Positions 35,734 to 46,606 are shown, counted from the stretch's first letter. The stretch is DNA of 64,000 bases from Moniliophthora roreri (GCA_001466705.2 LATX02000154.1:62001-126000), one strand, 5' to 3'. Notes: generated by a model not told the origin, from the sequence alone. Made by a program: numbers and translations.

Positions 35734-36363
35734 TCGGTTGGTTCAGTCCTAAGGTCCTTAAAAATTTTTTTGGGTCAAACCTTTTTCAAGGTTTTGGGCA
35801 TCCTTAGGGGCTCAAATGTGGTCAAATTATTCACTACTTGCTTTTCTCAGGCTTTTCCTTGGCAGAAATAACAGAATTCTGTTGTTGCGGGCACCCATCT
35901 ATTGAATATTCTGATTTCGAACTTCTTCAGTAACCACAACAGCGCCTCTGTGACTGCTGTCAGTTTTGTTCTCAATCCCGAATCTACTCACTCAGCCTGC
36001 TGCTTGTTACTGTGTATGATTCTGACCTTGAAAATTTATTTACGCAGCTGAAGGATCGTAGAGGGTGACGGAGGGCAGGTAACAAGGAACGAAAGGTCAA
36101 CCAAATTTGGTAAGGTGACATCACTTACTTTCCATATATGGCAGGTGATGGTCGGTTGGTTCCCCTCGACGGTCCTTAAAAAAAAAAATCAACATCGTGT
36201 ATTAAAAATTTTTTTTGCTACCCCCTTGGTCCCCGTCGCTGCCGTGAATCCCGACTCGTACACACCATCAAATACTATACAGGATTCGCTGCCGGTTGTG
36301 CATGGCTATCCGTCAGAAATTCGCGGACCTGCCTCACCCAGCGTTCACCCGTCATTCTCAACC
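35734..36363. other. No supported gene
   Basis: Low-information sequence with several T and A homopolymers (about 35762-35773, 36178-36188, 36203-36211). The frame beginning at 36115 probably leads into the zinc-finger remnant downstream. Confidence 0.4.
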
Positions 36364-36667
36364 ATGATCAGTGTTCTGGTAAGTATGTCGACTTTACCGT
36401 CGTTACCTTTACTTATTGTCCGTATCAAAAAGGACTTTGGTCAATCCGGCAAGCGAACCCTCGCAACCACGGAGGTTGAACGTCGAAAGCTTCTCGAAAG
36501 TGATCCTTGGAGCGACAAAAGCAAATTGACACCTCAGTGTCGTCTGCAAAGGCTGTAGACATAAGATTATCCTTGAAATAGCAAGGAGGTACTACCCTTA
36601 TCATTGGCGACATCATCGTTCGCATTGTGCGGGGATCCAGCACAAGAGGAAAGGATTTGGGACTTGA
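36364..36667 (+). pseudogene. Frameshifted zinc-finger-like remnant (C-x2-C-x16-W-x2-H-x3-C)
   Basis: After a possible intron starting GTAAGT at about 36379, a frame encodes RRKLLESDPWSDKSKLTPQ. One base later, in the next frame, follows VVCKGCRHKI and YPYHWRHHRSHCAG, ending at TGA 36665-36667. The cysteine, tryptophan and histidine spacing is the same as in the two zinc-finger paralogues at 7773 and 11542. There is no room for an intron between the two frames, so one base is gained or lost near 36538. It lies in a contig in which the other two coding remnants are also frame-broken. Confidence 0.6.
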
Positions 36668-37124
36668 ACGGGTACAGAGCAACATCTCCCCGCGTACCTC
36701 TTATTATCGGACCCCGACCCCTGATTAGTTGAATAACCACCGGAAATGAGAGGCTCAAGAGTGTAGATAGAAAATCCCTTTCACCCGGGACATTTTTCCG
36801 TGTACACTTTCAACACGAGCGTAGCTTTCTCCGTGGCTCAGCCAATGCAGTAGGTTTATTATAAATTATAGTTGACTGTGCTGCTGACGGTTCTCTTTTT
36901 TGCGAAACATCAGCTAATTATCATTTCCAATCTTCACTTTTCCTTTTCCCTTTCGCTTCTAAGATCCTCTCGTGTCGAAGTCCTCTGAAATACCCTACAT
37001 GAACTCCTCATATCTCAGGAATCAAACAGGCTGTCAAAGGGAGCAAAACGCATTTGACAAGCATATGTTTGGACATACAAGCAGTCTGTACCCTACGAGG
37101 CAAAAACCTTAATTCGATACCCCT
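36668..37124. other. No supported gene
   Basis: Intergenic between the zinc-finger remnant and the convergent monooxygenase remnant. Confidence 0.5.
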
Positions 37125-38285
37125 TCAAGCCTTCTGTGCTTTTGCATACCGCTTTCCAACCACCCCATCTGGCCGAATAACGACGACTTTAGGTCCTCCG
37201 TATGCGAGGTAATGGCGATATGCGTATCCTCTCGAATCATGGAGCGCCAAACAATCGTGTGCAGCAGGTACAGCTGTGCCACGAGGGAAGATCAACACCA
37301 GGTTGCAGGTTGCCGAGGGGTATTCTTCGAGCGTCCGAATGAAGGGAGCGGCTTCTTCCAGATCTTCAACAAAAACAAGTGCAGTGTGCTTCGAGCAGGT
37401 GAGTAACTCGAAGATCGAAGTGGTTTTGCCTCCGTTCTTGACGTCAATCAGGTCTGATGAATCGGGTGCTCTGTCTCCAGCATGCACATCTCCCCTCGGT
37501 GCTCCGTACGCGCTAACTGGCCCACCATTGCCATTGTCGTTGACTACTATAGAGCTCCAGCGATAGTTGACTCCAAATTGACGAATATCTGGTGCCCCTG
37601 CTGCATCTGCAAGCGCGAATCTATTGGACATGACCCGGTCGAGGATTCCAGTTGAGGCTTTGAGTATCTCTGCAATTACAGGTAACCGTTCTTGGTCATA
37701 TGTGTCGAGAAGTGAAAGAGGGGAGAAACCACGTTCGACTAGGCCGAGCTTCCATGATAGGTTCATCTATAATTCATGAAGAGTGAGTGGATAATAAGCT
37801 CGTGAGTAGCGAATGGGCCGGAACTTACTATGTCTTGCAAGCAGGAAATGATACCTTGGCCACCGCTTGAGCTACGGATATGAGCAGCATCTGGGAGCGT
37901 ATTCAGGACCACCGAGAAACGGCAAAGCTGAGCCTCACCTCCTACAATGAAGACTCTGCCTTCAGACGATTTGTTGGCCATCCGTATGTTCGGCCTGAAA
38001 GATAATGAAGAGATAAAATGAAATAGAGAGGTCAGTGCAATGATTATGACAATCGCGCGCTCTCACCTTCCAGTCCTCAATAGTCACTTATTCCCCGAAT
38101 TTGATGTCGTTTCTTCCCGTGGCTTTCACGATATGGTCAAGGAGCGCATTGTGATCAGAGAGGAACTCATCATGAGGGACTTCTGTTCCTCCAACAATGT
38201 ATTGAAAGAGGCTGTCACTGCTTTCAGTGGGTCGTAAGCCAACACCGTTGCGAGCCATGTCTCCCCAACGATGGGAATACTAACC
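37125..38285 (-). pseudogene. FAD-dependent aromatic monooxygenase, C-terminal part only
   Basis: Exons on the minus strand match the C-terminal two thirds of the PheA/TfdB-type FAD monooxygenases: GTEVPHDEFLSDHNALLDH (about 38100-38240), PNIRMANKSSEGRVFIVG with GDAAH across an intron, then SSSGGQGIISCLQDI, the second FAD contact, and MNLSWKLGLVERG-SLLDTYDQERLPV. The last exon (37766-37125) adds the thioredoxin-like C-terminal domain of this family. The N-terminal Rossmann GxGxxG segment is absent upstream. A TAA follows FGE in frame (near 38094) and the phase of the next exon does not fit. Members hydroxylate aromatic substrates using NADPH and oxygen; this copy cannot. It lies 360 bases downstream of the borosin remnant on the same strand. 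Confidence 0.7.
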
Positions 38286-38647
38286 AATGCGTCAAACCTG
38301 TGAAACGTTTTCCGTGTGGGTATCAGCTCCTACGTTCATCTTGGTCACGAACATCCTTGCCTTTTCCTGGTTCCAGAGAGATTCAGTTCAGACCTCTAGG
38401 CTCTAACGTACAGCAACAAATTATACTGGGAGAAGACTAAATCGCGTTCGTATGGGAGCGAAGGGATTCAGTTGTCCTGGTGTCACGTAAACAGATTGCT
38501 GACGTTCCTCTCATGCCTTGCTTGTTTACACTGGCGAGGAAGGTACTGTGTTCTCCTCCCAACGAAGAAGCATAATTTGTATCAAATTCCTAGCTCGCAA
38601 AACCTTTCCGGGGTACAACACAATATCATTTACAGATGGCTGAATCA

Positions 38648-38683
38648 GACGACGACGGCAAGAATGACGACTAAGCCGACGAA
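38648..38683 (-). other. Putative borosin core peptide segment
   Basis: The last twelve codons before TGA (38645-38647) encode FVGLVVILAVVV, preceded by a polar linker (SSGKKLSRSDLLGGKPTA). All residues are of the types methylated in known borosin cores (Val, Ile, Leu, Ala, Gly, Phe). No polar follower after the core is seen, unlike in some described precursors. Which residues would be methylated, and where the peptide would be cut, cannot be read from the sequence. Confidence 0.6.
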
Positions 38684-39207
38684 AGCCGTGGGTTTGCCGC
38701 CTAGAAGGTCGCTCCTCGACAACTTCTTGCCACTTGAAACATCTTCAGCGGTTCTCGACATTAAAGCATATACAGGTCCTTCAGTTCCCAGCTCCAAACC
38801 GTACTTCTCATCCTCTGTCAAGCCATCAACTCGATCCACCACCGCTGCCGGGTTCTCCCTGTATTCTTCAAGGAGCCTAGGCTTCAGCGCCAAATCCATT
38901 AAGAACGTCTTCATCGCAGGCGAGCCCTGAAGAATCCGATGTCCTTCGGGAACCACATGATCTTCAACTTCTCAGCGACATCGCTTTCATAGCGGTTGTA
39001 GGCATAGGAAAGTTTGCGGTTAATGTTCCGTGCGCTCCACTTCAGCGATGGGCGGTACGCCTCAATTGCGTCGATCCGGACTCCGACAGGCGCTAGCTTT
39101 TCGGCCATACTTACCTGGGTCAACGGGGCCCGTGTCACGAGGAGGGACGTAGAGGGTTGAGGCCACGTCAAAGTGACTCTGAACTTCCGCCTTACGAAGG
39201 TCAGCAA

Positions 39208-40673
39208 CAGTGAAGGTCTCAATCTTCGAAACTGCTTGTGGAAGCACACGACCGACATAGTATGCGACTGTGGTTAGGTCCAAAGTCTTTCTCCAGACAG
39301 TCGACGAGAATAGAGAATTTGTCGTTCTAAAATATCAGACAAGTGAGTAGTATGAGTTATGTGAAATCAGTAATCGTCGTTAAACTTACGTTGAAGGTCA
39401 TGTTAGCTATACCAATGCTTCCGACCTGCCAGATAATGTTGTGGATGAAAGGATTGAATGGCCTGGCCAGCGAGCATCTTGGCTTTGAAGCCTTCTTCTC
39501 TCGCAAGAGCAATTGCTCTGTGAGAAGAGTTGACGAAAACACCAGGGTGGCCGTAGAAGACACCCAAGACGTTGTATCCCTTTCGGACTTCCTGCAACAG
39601 TCAGCACACTGGGAATGTACGAATGCGAACGTAGGAAGAAACTTTCCTCGCACATCTGGATGTAAGAGTCATAGCGATCCTTTTCTTTGTCGTAATAAAT
39701 AGACAAGTTGGCACAAGTGCCACCAATATCGTCAACTTGACAGAAACAAGAATGCGGACGATACTATCCACAAGAGCCTTACAAAGAAAATCTGACTTGA
39801 ATGTGAACGTCAGTCCCTAGTCGAAATGAAACGCTAAACTCTCACCTGGTAGACTTTGGCGCAATCTTGATAGGGCTCCTAACGGACCGGATNCAGTGAA
39901 GGTCTCAATCTTCGAAACTGCTTGTGGAAGCACACGACCGACATAGTATGCGACTGTGGTTAGGTCCAAAGTCTTTCTCCAGACAGTCGACGAGAATAGA
40001 GAATTTGTCGTTCTAAAATATCAGACAAGTGAGTAGTATGAGTTATGTGAAATCAGTAATCGTCGTTAAACTTACGTTGAAGGTCATGTTAGCTATACCA
40101 ATGCTTCCGACCTGCCAGATAATGTTGTGGATGAAAGGATTGAATGGCCTGTCCCGAGTGAGACATTCGCTGGCTTCGCATGTCATGCAACCAAGAATCG
40201 CAGGATCAAACTCAAGGTCTGCGAACAGGCAGTCTTCGGCCGACACGCCAGCGAGCATCTTGGCTTTGAAGCCTTCTTCTCTCGCAAGAGCAATTGCTCT
40301 GTGAGAAGAGTTGACGAAAACACCAGGGTGGCCGTAGAAGACACCCAAGACGTTGTATCCCTTTCGGACTTCCTGCAACAGTCAGCACACTGGGAATGTA
40401 CGAATGCGAACGTAGGAAGAAACTTTCCTCGCACATCTGGATGTAAGAGTCATAGCGATCCTTTTCTTTGTCGTAATAAATAGACAAGTTGGCACAAGTG
40501 CCACCAATATCGTCAACTTGACAGAAACAAGAATGCGGACGATACTATCCACAAGAGCCTTACAAAGAAAATCTGACTTGAATGTGAACGTCAGTCCCTA
40601 GTCGAAATGAAACGCTAAACTCTCACCTGGTAGACTTTGGCGCAATCTTGATAGGGCTCCTAACGGACCGGAT
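39208..40673. repeat. Unmerged overlapping contig ends around the N at 39893
   Basis: 39208-39892 and 39894-40673 are two versions of one stretch. They are the same except for 95 bases (about 40152-40246) present only in the right version. The missing block encodes the segment from SAEDC to the CEASECL motif of the methyltransferase and its loss shifts the frame, so the left version cannot be coding. This is best explained by two alleles or an assembly collapse rather than a tandem duplication. Confidence 0.75.
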
Positions 40674-42164
40674 TTAGGTCGGATTTGGATCCATCCACTC
40701 GGATTGTCGTTGTCGAGGTACAATAACAGTCCGCCATTCGTGGATTGCAATCTGAGGATATCCATCGGATGGAGGGTCAGCGGATAGGCGCTCTACCAGC
40801 GTTTGCGATTGGAGACTGGCTCCCACGACGATAACTTGCCTCTAATTATTTCACCTCATGCTTCGGATGTTCTTCCAGGCCGTGGACACTCCGCTAGGAC
40901 CTTGAGAAGCCTAAAAACCCTAAATGATGTTTTAGTGAGCTTCTTCGAGAAATTGGAGGGACTGGAAGTAGAGGAAGTGGTGTATGAATTTGGGCGTGGG
41001 TTCAGGTATGGAGGTTATACGCTCTGACGCACCGTTCGAATGACTTGACTTTCTGTACCCCGTAGATGTCATTTTTAGTCAGAAGCTTCCAGAAACCCAC
41101 AACAGAAGACAAAAACTCACTTCGGACGTCTCGACTTCACTCTTGAACACGTCAGTAGTATTCGCCGAAAACCCTCTTTTGCACATGTGATCTATCCGTC
41201 GGATTACCCGCCGTCTGAAGCATAGCAATTCGGATTGAGGATCGTCGAAGAACGCCAACTTGAGAGACAATCCGATTGGATGGGGCCCTAAATGACCTTG
41301 ATAATAGCCTGGAATCAAGCGGCTAAAAGTGGTGGATTCTCACGTCTGGGCGGCGGGGCCGCTCCACTTTGGGGTTCCACATCCTAGATATTCAAGGCAC
41401 TTCCTGATCTCGAAGACAAAGCCATGCAATGATTACGAGCATTCATCAGAACGGGAGGTCAAGACGAGCTACTGGAATTGAATAGCACCCACGAAAGCAA
41501 TCTATAATTGTGTCTGTCGTCTCTATTCCAGACTCGAAGAATCGATGTCTGTACCCTAGACCCCTAAGTTGATTCTTAGAGAAGAAGTCGACCTTGTGCT
41601 GTCTTAGCTGAAGTGGGGAAGGATGACGGAATCAGTACACCAGAGTCATCGATCTTTCTATGCGCGATGAGAAAAGGGGGCTTACTTATCTTCCCGCCAT
41701 TTGCACGTTTAACGTTCATCCAATAAACGGACAAGGATTGGGCCGCTTCAAGTAAGTGACGAGGCAACCCAATGAACGTTCCTTGATACCAAGCCACAGA
41801 TATTCCGGGGGCACCAGGATTTCCCATGGCACTTTCTGCTCTTTCACCCTTCCACTGTCAATTCCAGTGATTCTACTGTGTTCAATACAGTTATGTAGTT
41901 ATGGAATAAGACTATATCACACACATTCCCAGTGGCTATTTTGTGGGCTCTTGCAATTCATGCTTTTTGGCAAAAAAAAGTCCAGCAAGTTGGGAAGTGG
42001 GGAGGAGGGTTCCAGGCCCCTGAAAGTGAGTCACAAAACACCAATTTATTCTAGTAAGAAGTTCAGAAAGTTGTGGAAAGTGGGTGCAATAGGGTGACTT
42101 TCTGATCCCACCCCCCCACCCCCCGCCTAGAAATACATTTTTGTGTCTTCAAGCAGCTGTGGGC
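40388..42164. repeat. Second copy of the 33956-35732 block
   Basis: Here the block is continuous with unique sequence on both sides, so this is presumably its true location. It includes the upstream exons of the borosin remnant (to about 40673) and then sequence without an assigned gene. Confidence 0.85.
40803..41830. other. Coding-like frames without a recognisable gene
   Basis: On the plus strand 40803-41027 encodes LKTLNDVLVSFFEKLEGLE and then VEEVVYEFGRGFRYGGYTL. On the minus strand 41827-41690 encodes MGNPGAPGISVAWYQGTF and LEAAQSLSVYWMNVKRANGG, and 41318-41115 encodes PHPIGLSLKLAFFDD and RRVIRRIDHMCKRGF with a GTGAGT donor. The minus-strand pieces could be exons of one gene, but phases do not fit between the first two and no family is recognised. 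The same sequence is repeated at 34371-35398. Confidence 0.3.
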
Positions 42165-42636
42165 GTATTTTGGGTGATTGCGCTGCGCTACAAAGGTTCA
42201 ACACGTCAAAGCCATGCATTAAATGATCAAAGTAAGGCATAGCGCGAAACTTACTTCACAGGCAAAGTTGCAAATGTATGCATAAACTCGATTCAACAGT
42301 TGAGATTGCCATCGAAGACGAGAACATCGTGACAAGGTGTCTAGTTTAAATAGCTGGAAGCTGAACAGTGAACACGGCACCCCGAATCTCCACCCTGCCC
42401 CGCCTGAACCCGTAAAGGCTAGTCCAAGGCCAACTACGAGTCTGGGTATCCATAATGTGGAAGATCCAAACGGGTTTGATGTAACTTTATCCATATCTTG
42501 TCAAGCTTGTCGTGTCAACCTTGGTAGCGCGAGACGCTGATATAACATTGAGTAAAGGACGATTGTACTGTAATATCGTATTCTGGTATATTCGATCGAT
42601 AACCACCAAGAAAGCGAGTAAGCAAGAAGAAAAAGG

Positions 42637-43970
42637 TCATCGATCCGAATAAAAACACCCCCTCAAATAGAACAGCGTCCCATGGTTCTCTCTCCCTCCT
42701 CTATTATCTTCCACAGCAATAGCATCCGACCCGTCTCGCCACCTCCAAACAGTAAAACACTTCCACGCATTCCCGTTCGGCCGCTTCGACCTTTCCACAC
42801 GGCCATCTAGGTCTAGCACACCAGTTTCAAGCATGGATGGGGATGTTATCTCGATTATTTGTGTTGGTTCTCCTGGGTCTGGGTCCGGTAATAAGAGGTG
42901 CGCGGGGAGATGTTGCTCTGTACCCGGTTGTATAAGGATGCTTAGGGATCGCATGCGCGTGTTGATGCTATGAATCTATAAAGCATAATGGCATGAGTGA
43001 CAAAGAGGCTGGGAAAAGGACGAATACTTACGATAACATCTTTCTCGACCATCGTATCCAACGTACTAAAGTTGCGTTTGTAGGCAAGGACATCACCGAC
43101 ACGCAAAACATTGTTTCGAGCGAGTTCGTATAGTCTTATTTCAGCTGCTTCGCTATTCAGTTTGGTTTATGTTGTCAGCATCATCGTGTTTTGGCAATTG
43201 GGCGTTAGGCAAAGACCTACCCAGCTCTAGCACCGGATTGTGCTACACTTCCTATCACCGCCACCCCCGGCGCCGATGTATCCTCCTCTCTTTCCCTAGA
43301 ATTACCCGCATTGATCCGTTCCCATTCTTCATCCTTCCACGGCGCATGCATACCTGAGCCGGGCCTCATATCCCGAACACCCTCTTCAAACTTTGTCACT
43401 TTCTCTTTATGAGCCGAGGTGAGCCAACCAAAGTATATATGATCTTGAAATGTATGGGCCGCAGCGAGGAAGTGAGGGTCTGTGAAGAATGAAGGATCGA
43501 GGATTTCTGGGTTTGGGTTTGAGTCTGGGATTTGGGAGGAGGGCGAATCAATATCCATGGCATTTGGGTCTTTGGCTGCCGCGGGATGATTCTCTGCAAT
43601 ACTCTCTCGAAACCCTTTGAACGCAGTAGGAGGTAAAAGCTTTGCGAGACGTTCACGGTGTTCGGGGAGGAGCATGTCCCAGGTTGTGGAGTTGATTAGG
43701 TCCTAAGCGCAGAGTTCAGTCTCGGTTCCCTCTTCATAACAAGTAGCGGATAGACATACGTACTGAGATATCCATAGTCGTCAGAACACTTTTGGGATAT
43801 TGGAGTAAATCGGGTAGTTCGTATTCAGATTCTCCTTCGTCATGGGCAGCTACTTTGCGCTTGGGTCTGGTGGTGCTAGTTCCTGTAGCAGGCTGAGATG
43901 AAGAGCCTGCGCCTTCTGATTCAAGAAGCTTGGCGGACTTTCGCGTTGATCTTTTGGGTCTTTCCGCCAT
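42637..43970 (-). CDS. ASX/DEUBAD-domain protein
   Basis: Four exons (43970-43764, 43702-43221, 43152-43032, 42975-42637) give 382 residues with exact phases. The N-terminus is basic (PKRSTRKSAKLLESE). Residues about 55-100 contain LQYPKSVLTTMDI followed across the first intron by DLINSTTWDMLLPEHRERL and AKLLPPTAF, the signature of the ASX homology (DEUBAD) domain that activates BAP1/Calypso-type deubiquitinases or binds the proteasome Rpn13 partner. The middle is Pro/Asp-rich, and the C-terminal third has a beta-rich NVLRVGDVLAYKRNFSTLD segment. A nuclear chromatin role is inferred from the domain. It is divergent from the gene at 44087, and a decayed copy lies at 46975-47840. Confidence 0.8.
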
Positions 43971-44086
43971 GGTTGAGCGCGTCGTGGTACTAGTCCAAGT
44001 GTGAAGCACGACGTCATGCGGATATTGTAACGCGCCCATGTGTTCGGCAAGTGCCGCTTCGGTGCCGCCTTTTCCTTTGAACTACC
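43971..44086. promoter_or_regulatory. Short divergent promoter region
   Basis: Only 116 bases separate the start codons of the ASX-domain gene (minus) and the 253-residue protein gene (plus), so they must share upstream control sequence. No TATA box is evident. A decayed copy of both flanking genes exists further on, also in divergent arrangement. Confidence 0.5.
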
Positions 44087-44967
44087 ATGCCCAAGGAGCA
44101 AAAACCTCGTAGTCATCCAGAACCTACTGTCTCACCTCAAAAGGGCAAAAGCAAGAAGAAAACGTCAAGCTCCTCAAAAGACGAGTCCTTCATGCAATTT
44201 TACCCCAGCACCACACATCGAGTCTCGGAGAAGATCAAAGCCAAGATTCGTGCTAATCCATTGCTGATGGCCTCCTGGAAAGCGAGGTACGAGTACTGTA
44301 ACAACCGAGCGAGAGCAGAGAACTCCAGAGACTGGCCTATCAAAGTGCCGAGGGAGATTATGGACCAGATTATGGGGGATCCTGTTTTAGGGGTACGTGA
44401 GCATCTTGCTCTTGCGGGTGAGTACTCCTACTTACCAACCCATGGTGACTTTGATCTGACTTTTTTGGATCCACAGCTACATGCACTGCTCTACGCCGGT
44501 GCTATCACCACAACGACGTCTGGCACGACATACGCAGGGTGCGTTGTATTCCCAAGAATGGCAGACGGGTTCCGTTAGAATCGAGCGGCGGCAGAATCCC
44601 ACCCGACTCGAAGAGAATGCTACACCTAGCCACATCTCCCCAGAAGAAGAAGGCACATGGCCCCTATTTCAAGGAACTAGCTGATGCATATGGCTCACAT
44701 CGATATTCGATTAAGAATTGTTGGGAGCATGTACGGGATCTTGGTTCAGTTCTGGATGTTTTGTAATAACTGTTGATTTCACCTTGCCAGAGGATTTTCG
44801 CCGATCTGGCTAAAAAGCTGTACCCACTAGTGACGGACGAACATTTGAAACATCTTCATTTCTTTGAGGAGAACCATAGGGGGTATCCGAATCAGTGGAC
44901 TGAAGAAGGTTACGCCGAAGTTTGTGTCGAGTGGATGTCCTATCGCATCAAAGCAGGATTGGCCTAG
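44087..44967 (+). CDS. Conserved-looking protein of unknown function
   Basis: Three exons (44087-44417, 44477-44730, 44791-44967) give 253 residues in phase. The N-terminus is Lys/Ser-rich (MPKEQKPRSHPEP, KGKSKKKTSSSSKDE). A central part has MASWKARYEYCNNRA, VPREIMDQIMGDPVLGVREH, a His/Cys segment (LRRCYHHNDVWHDIRRVRC) and FKELADAYGSHRYSIKNCWEH. The end has FADLAKKLYPLVTDEHLKHL and EEGYAEVCVEWM. I recognise no domain. Divergent from the ASX-domain gene across 116 bases. A degenerate copy at about 50310-50580 shows it was duplicated with its neighbour. The splice sites and open phases make it a real gene. Confidence 0.65.
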
Positions 44968-45351
44968 TCCCCCCTTTGCAACCCATGTCAACCCATATCA
45001 TAATACCCTTCAGCATTACCGACGGTATCCCTTGAACGACCGCCTTGAAGCATGAGCGAATGCACGGAGGCCTGGGGTTGGCCTCAGGCCGTTACAGATG
45101 ACACGTTCTGGGACTCGAAGCGCGAAATTCGCGCCACTCTTCCATCACTTTCTTGCACAGTACCACCATGTCACAATGTTAAGGCAGTGAAGTTGTCGAC
45201 TTTTTCTTGGTTGCCTTGTTTTCCTGTCGCCCTTCTCGTGCAGGGGCCCATTTTCTTGATATAATATATTGCGGACGAAGACCCTAAATGTAGATTACCT
45301 CGGTATGATATTACATCTGATCTACATATCCATGTACAGCGACCTGAACCG

Positions 45352-46606
45352 TCAGTGCTTAAACCTTCTCTCATGCTCGAGACACACTTCAACAGCCGCT
45401 ACAATTGACTCTTGCCATGGAATGTACTCCTTCAGTCCCAATACCTCGCTAGCAAACGATGTATCCAACGGAACATCCATCTGTGCTGGAGGGACTGCAT
45501 CAGCAGACGGTAATCTCGACGCCAACTCTGGATGAGCCTTCTTGACAACATCAGCGGCATCTTTCCATTTGAAGGTTCCAGCATGAATGATCATTCGCTT
45601 GTGACGACCTGGCACTGGGGGTGCATCCAGCGCCAACACATGGGCTTTGGCAACGTCTCGAACATCAACGACAAGGCCAAAGGCGACCGAGGGGTATGTG
45701 TTCGGGCCGTCTGGCCCACCAGTGATTAGCTCATGAACGAAGGCGTCGGTGCCGATTGAGGTGAGATCCGAGCCATAAGGGAAGTTTGGGACGAGAGGAC
45801 CAAATACCATTGTGGGAAGGACTACGTTGCGTCAGTCAGCGTGGTACAGCAGATGAAGTAAAAGGTATACTCACGAGCTGTGATATCAACATCGGGATGC
45901 TCTTGCGCAATTTTCCACAGCTGCTTGTCAGCGACTGTCTTCGCCGCTTGGTAGATGGAAGGTCCATCCTGCTCCTGGGGTTTGATATCTTCTAATTCAA
46001 CGCTTCCGAAATCTTTTTCGGTGACCAATTCATCTCCAAAGGCTCGTTTGTAGCCGGCTGTACGGTACAGCATATCGTTAGAACGCTGGAATTTTACATA
46101 GGAATCATGACCTACGGTCAAAGAGAGTCGCAGCTGACCCCGTTACGATAATCTTCTTAATTCCGAGCGAGATGGCTTGGTTCACAATGTTCAATGTTCC
46201 TTCGTACGCGCCCTATAAAGTCAATGTCAGCTCCAACCATGTCGAATATTCACCCGGTGCACTGACCTTGAAGGTTTCTTCATTAGAAGCGCCGTTAAAG
46301 TAACCTGGAACAGCAGTGTGAATGACTGCCGTTACCCCTTTCAGAGCTTCGGTATGGTCATCCAATAGGCTTGGGAGCTCCACGATGTCGAGTTGGGATC
46401 CTGCATTAGGAAAGATGGTCTTGACTTTAGATGTGGACCGAACAACGGCTCGAACTTTGATGTTCTTCTCTAGTAGTTGGGATACGATATGGGACCCAAT
46501 GAATCCGGTTGCGCCCGTAACCTCAAGGGCATCGGTGAGAGATGAGCCGTTGCAGGTAATTTAGGACTGAGGAACCTACAAGTACAAGTCCGGTTGCTGA
46601 AGACAT
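45352..46606 (-). CDS. NAD(P)-dependent extended short-chain reductase (dihydroflavonol/cinnamoyl-CoA reductase-like)
   Basis: Five exons (46606-46580, 46521-46267, 46212-46116, 46042-45875, 45821-45352) give 338 residues in phase. Near the start VTGATGFIGSHIVSQLL is the Rossmann TGxxGxxG motif for NAD(P). VRAVVRS follows, with arginines that favour NADPH. IKKIIVTGSAATLFD has the catalytic serine position, and YQAAKTVADKQLW carries the YxxxK pair. The late segment FGLVVDVRDVAKAHVLAL is the DVRDVA motif typical of this subfamily. Enzymes of this group reduce aldehydes or ketones in secondary metabolism, for example the yeast Gre2 type. The substrate is unknown. It is 1.7 kb from the alpha/beta hydrolase on the same strand. 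Confidence 0.88.

Larger units (their letters stand above)
38645..40673 (-). pseudogene. Borosin-type peptide N-methyltransferase/precursor fusion, broken
   Basis: Exons on the minus strand match, in order, the self-methylating RiPP precursors of the omphalotin type. Seen are [27 protein letters not shown], the SAM-methylase motif [18 protein letters not shown] with [47 protein letters not shown], and the clasp segment FLMDLALKPRLLEEYRENP. The C-terminus is a hydrophobic core peptide ending at the stop. In the family the N-terminal domain methylates backbone amides of the C-terminal core. About the first 60-70 residues are not visible upstream of 40673. The frame changes at least three times without room for introns (near 39265, 39107-39117 and 38957), and one exon junction near 40400 does not fit. 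The central exons appear twice because of an unmerged contig join at 39893. Identity is confident; function is doubtful. Confidence 0.8.

Noticed and set aside
39208..40487. Tandem duplication of the borosin methyltransferase gene
   Set aside because: The repeat boundaries coincide with the N at 39893 and one copy simply stops there. Unmerged contig ends explain it better than a second gene.
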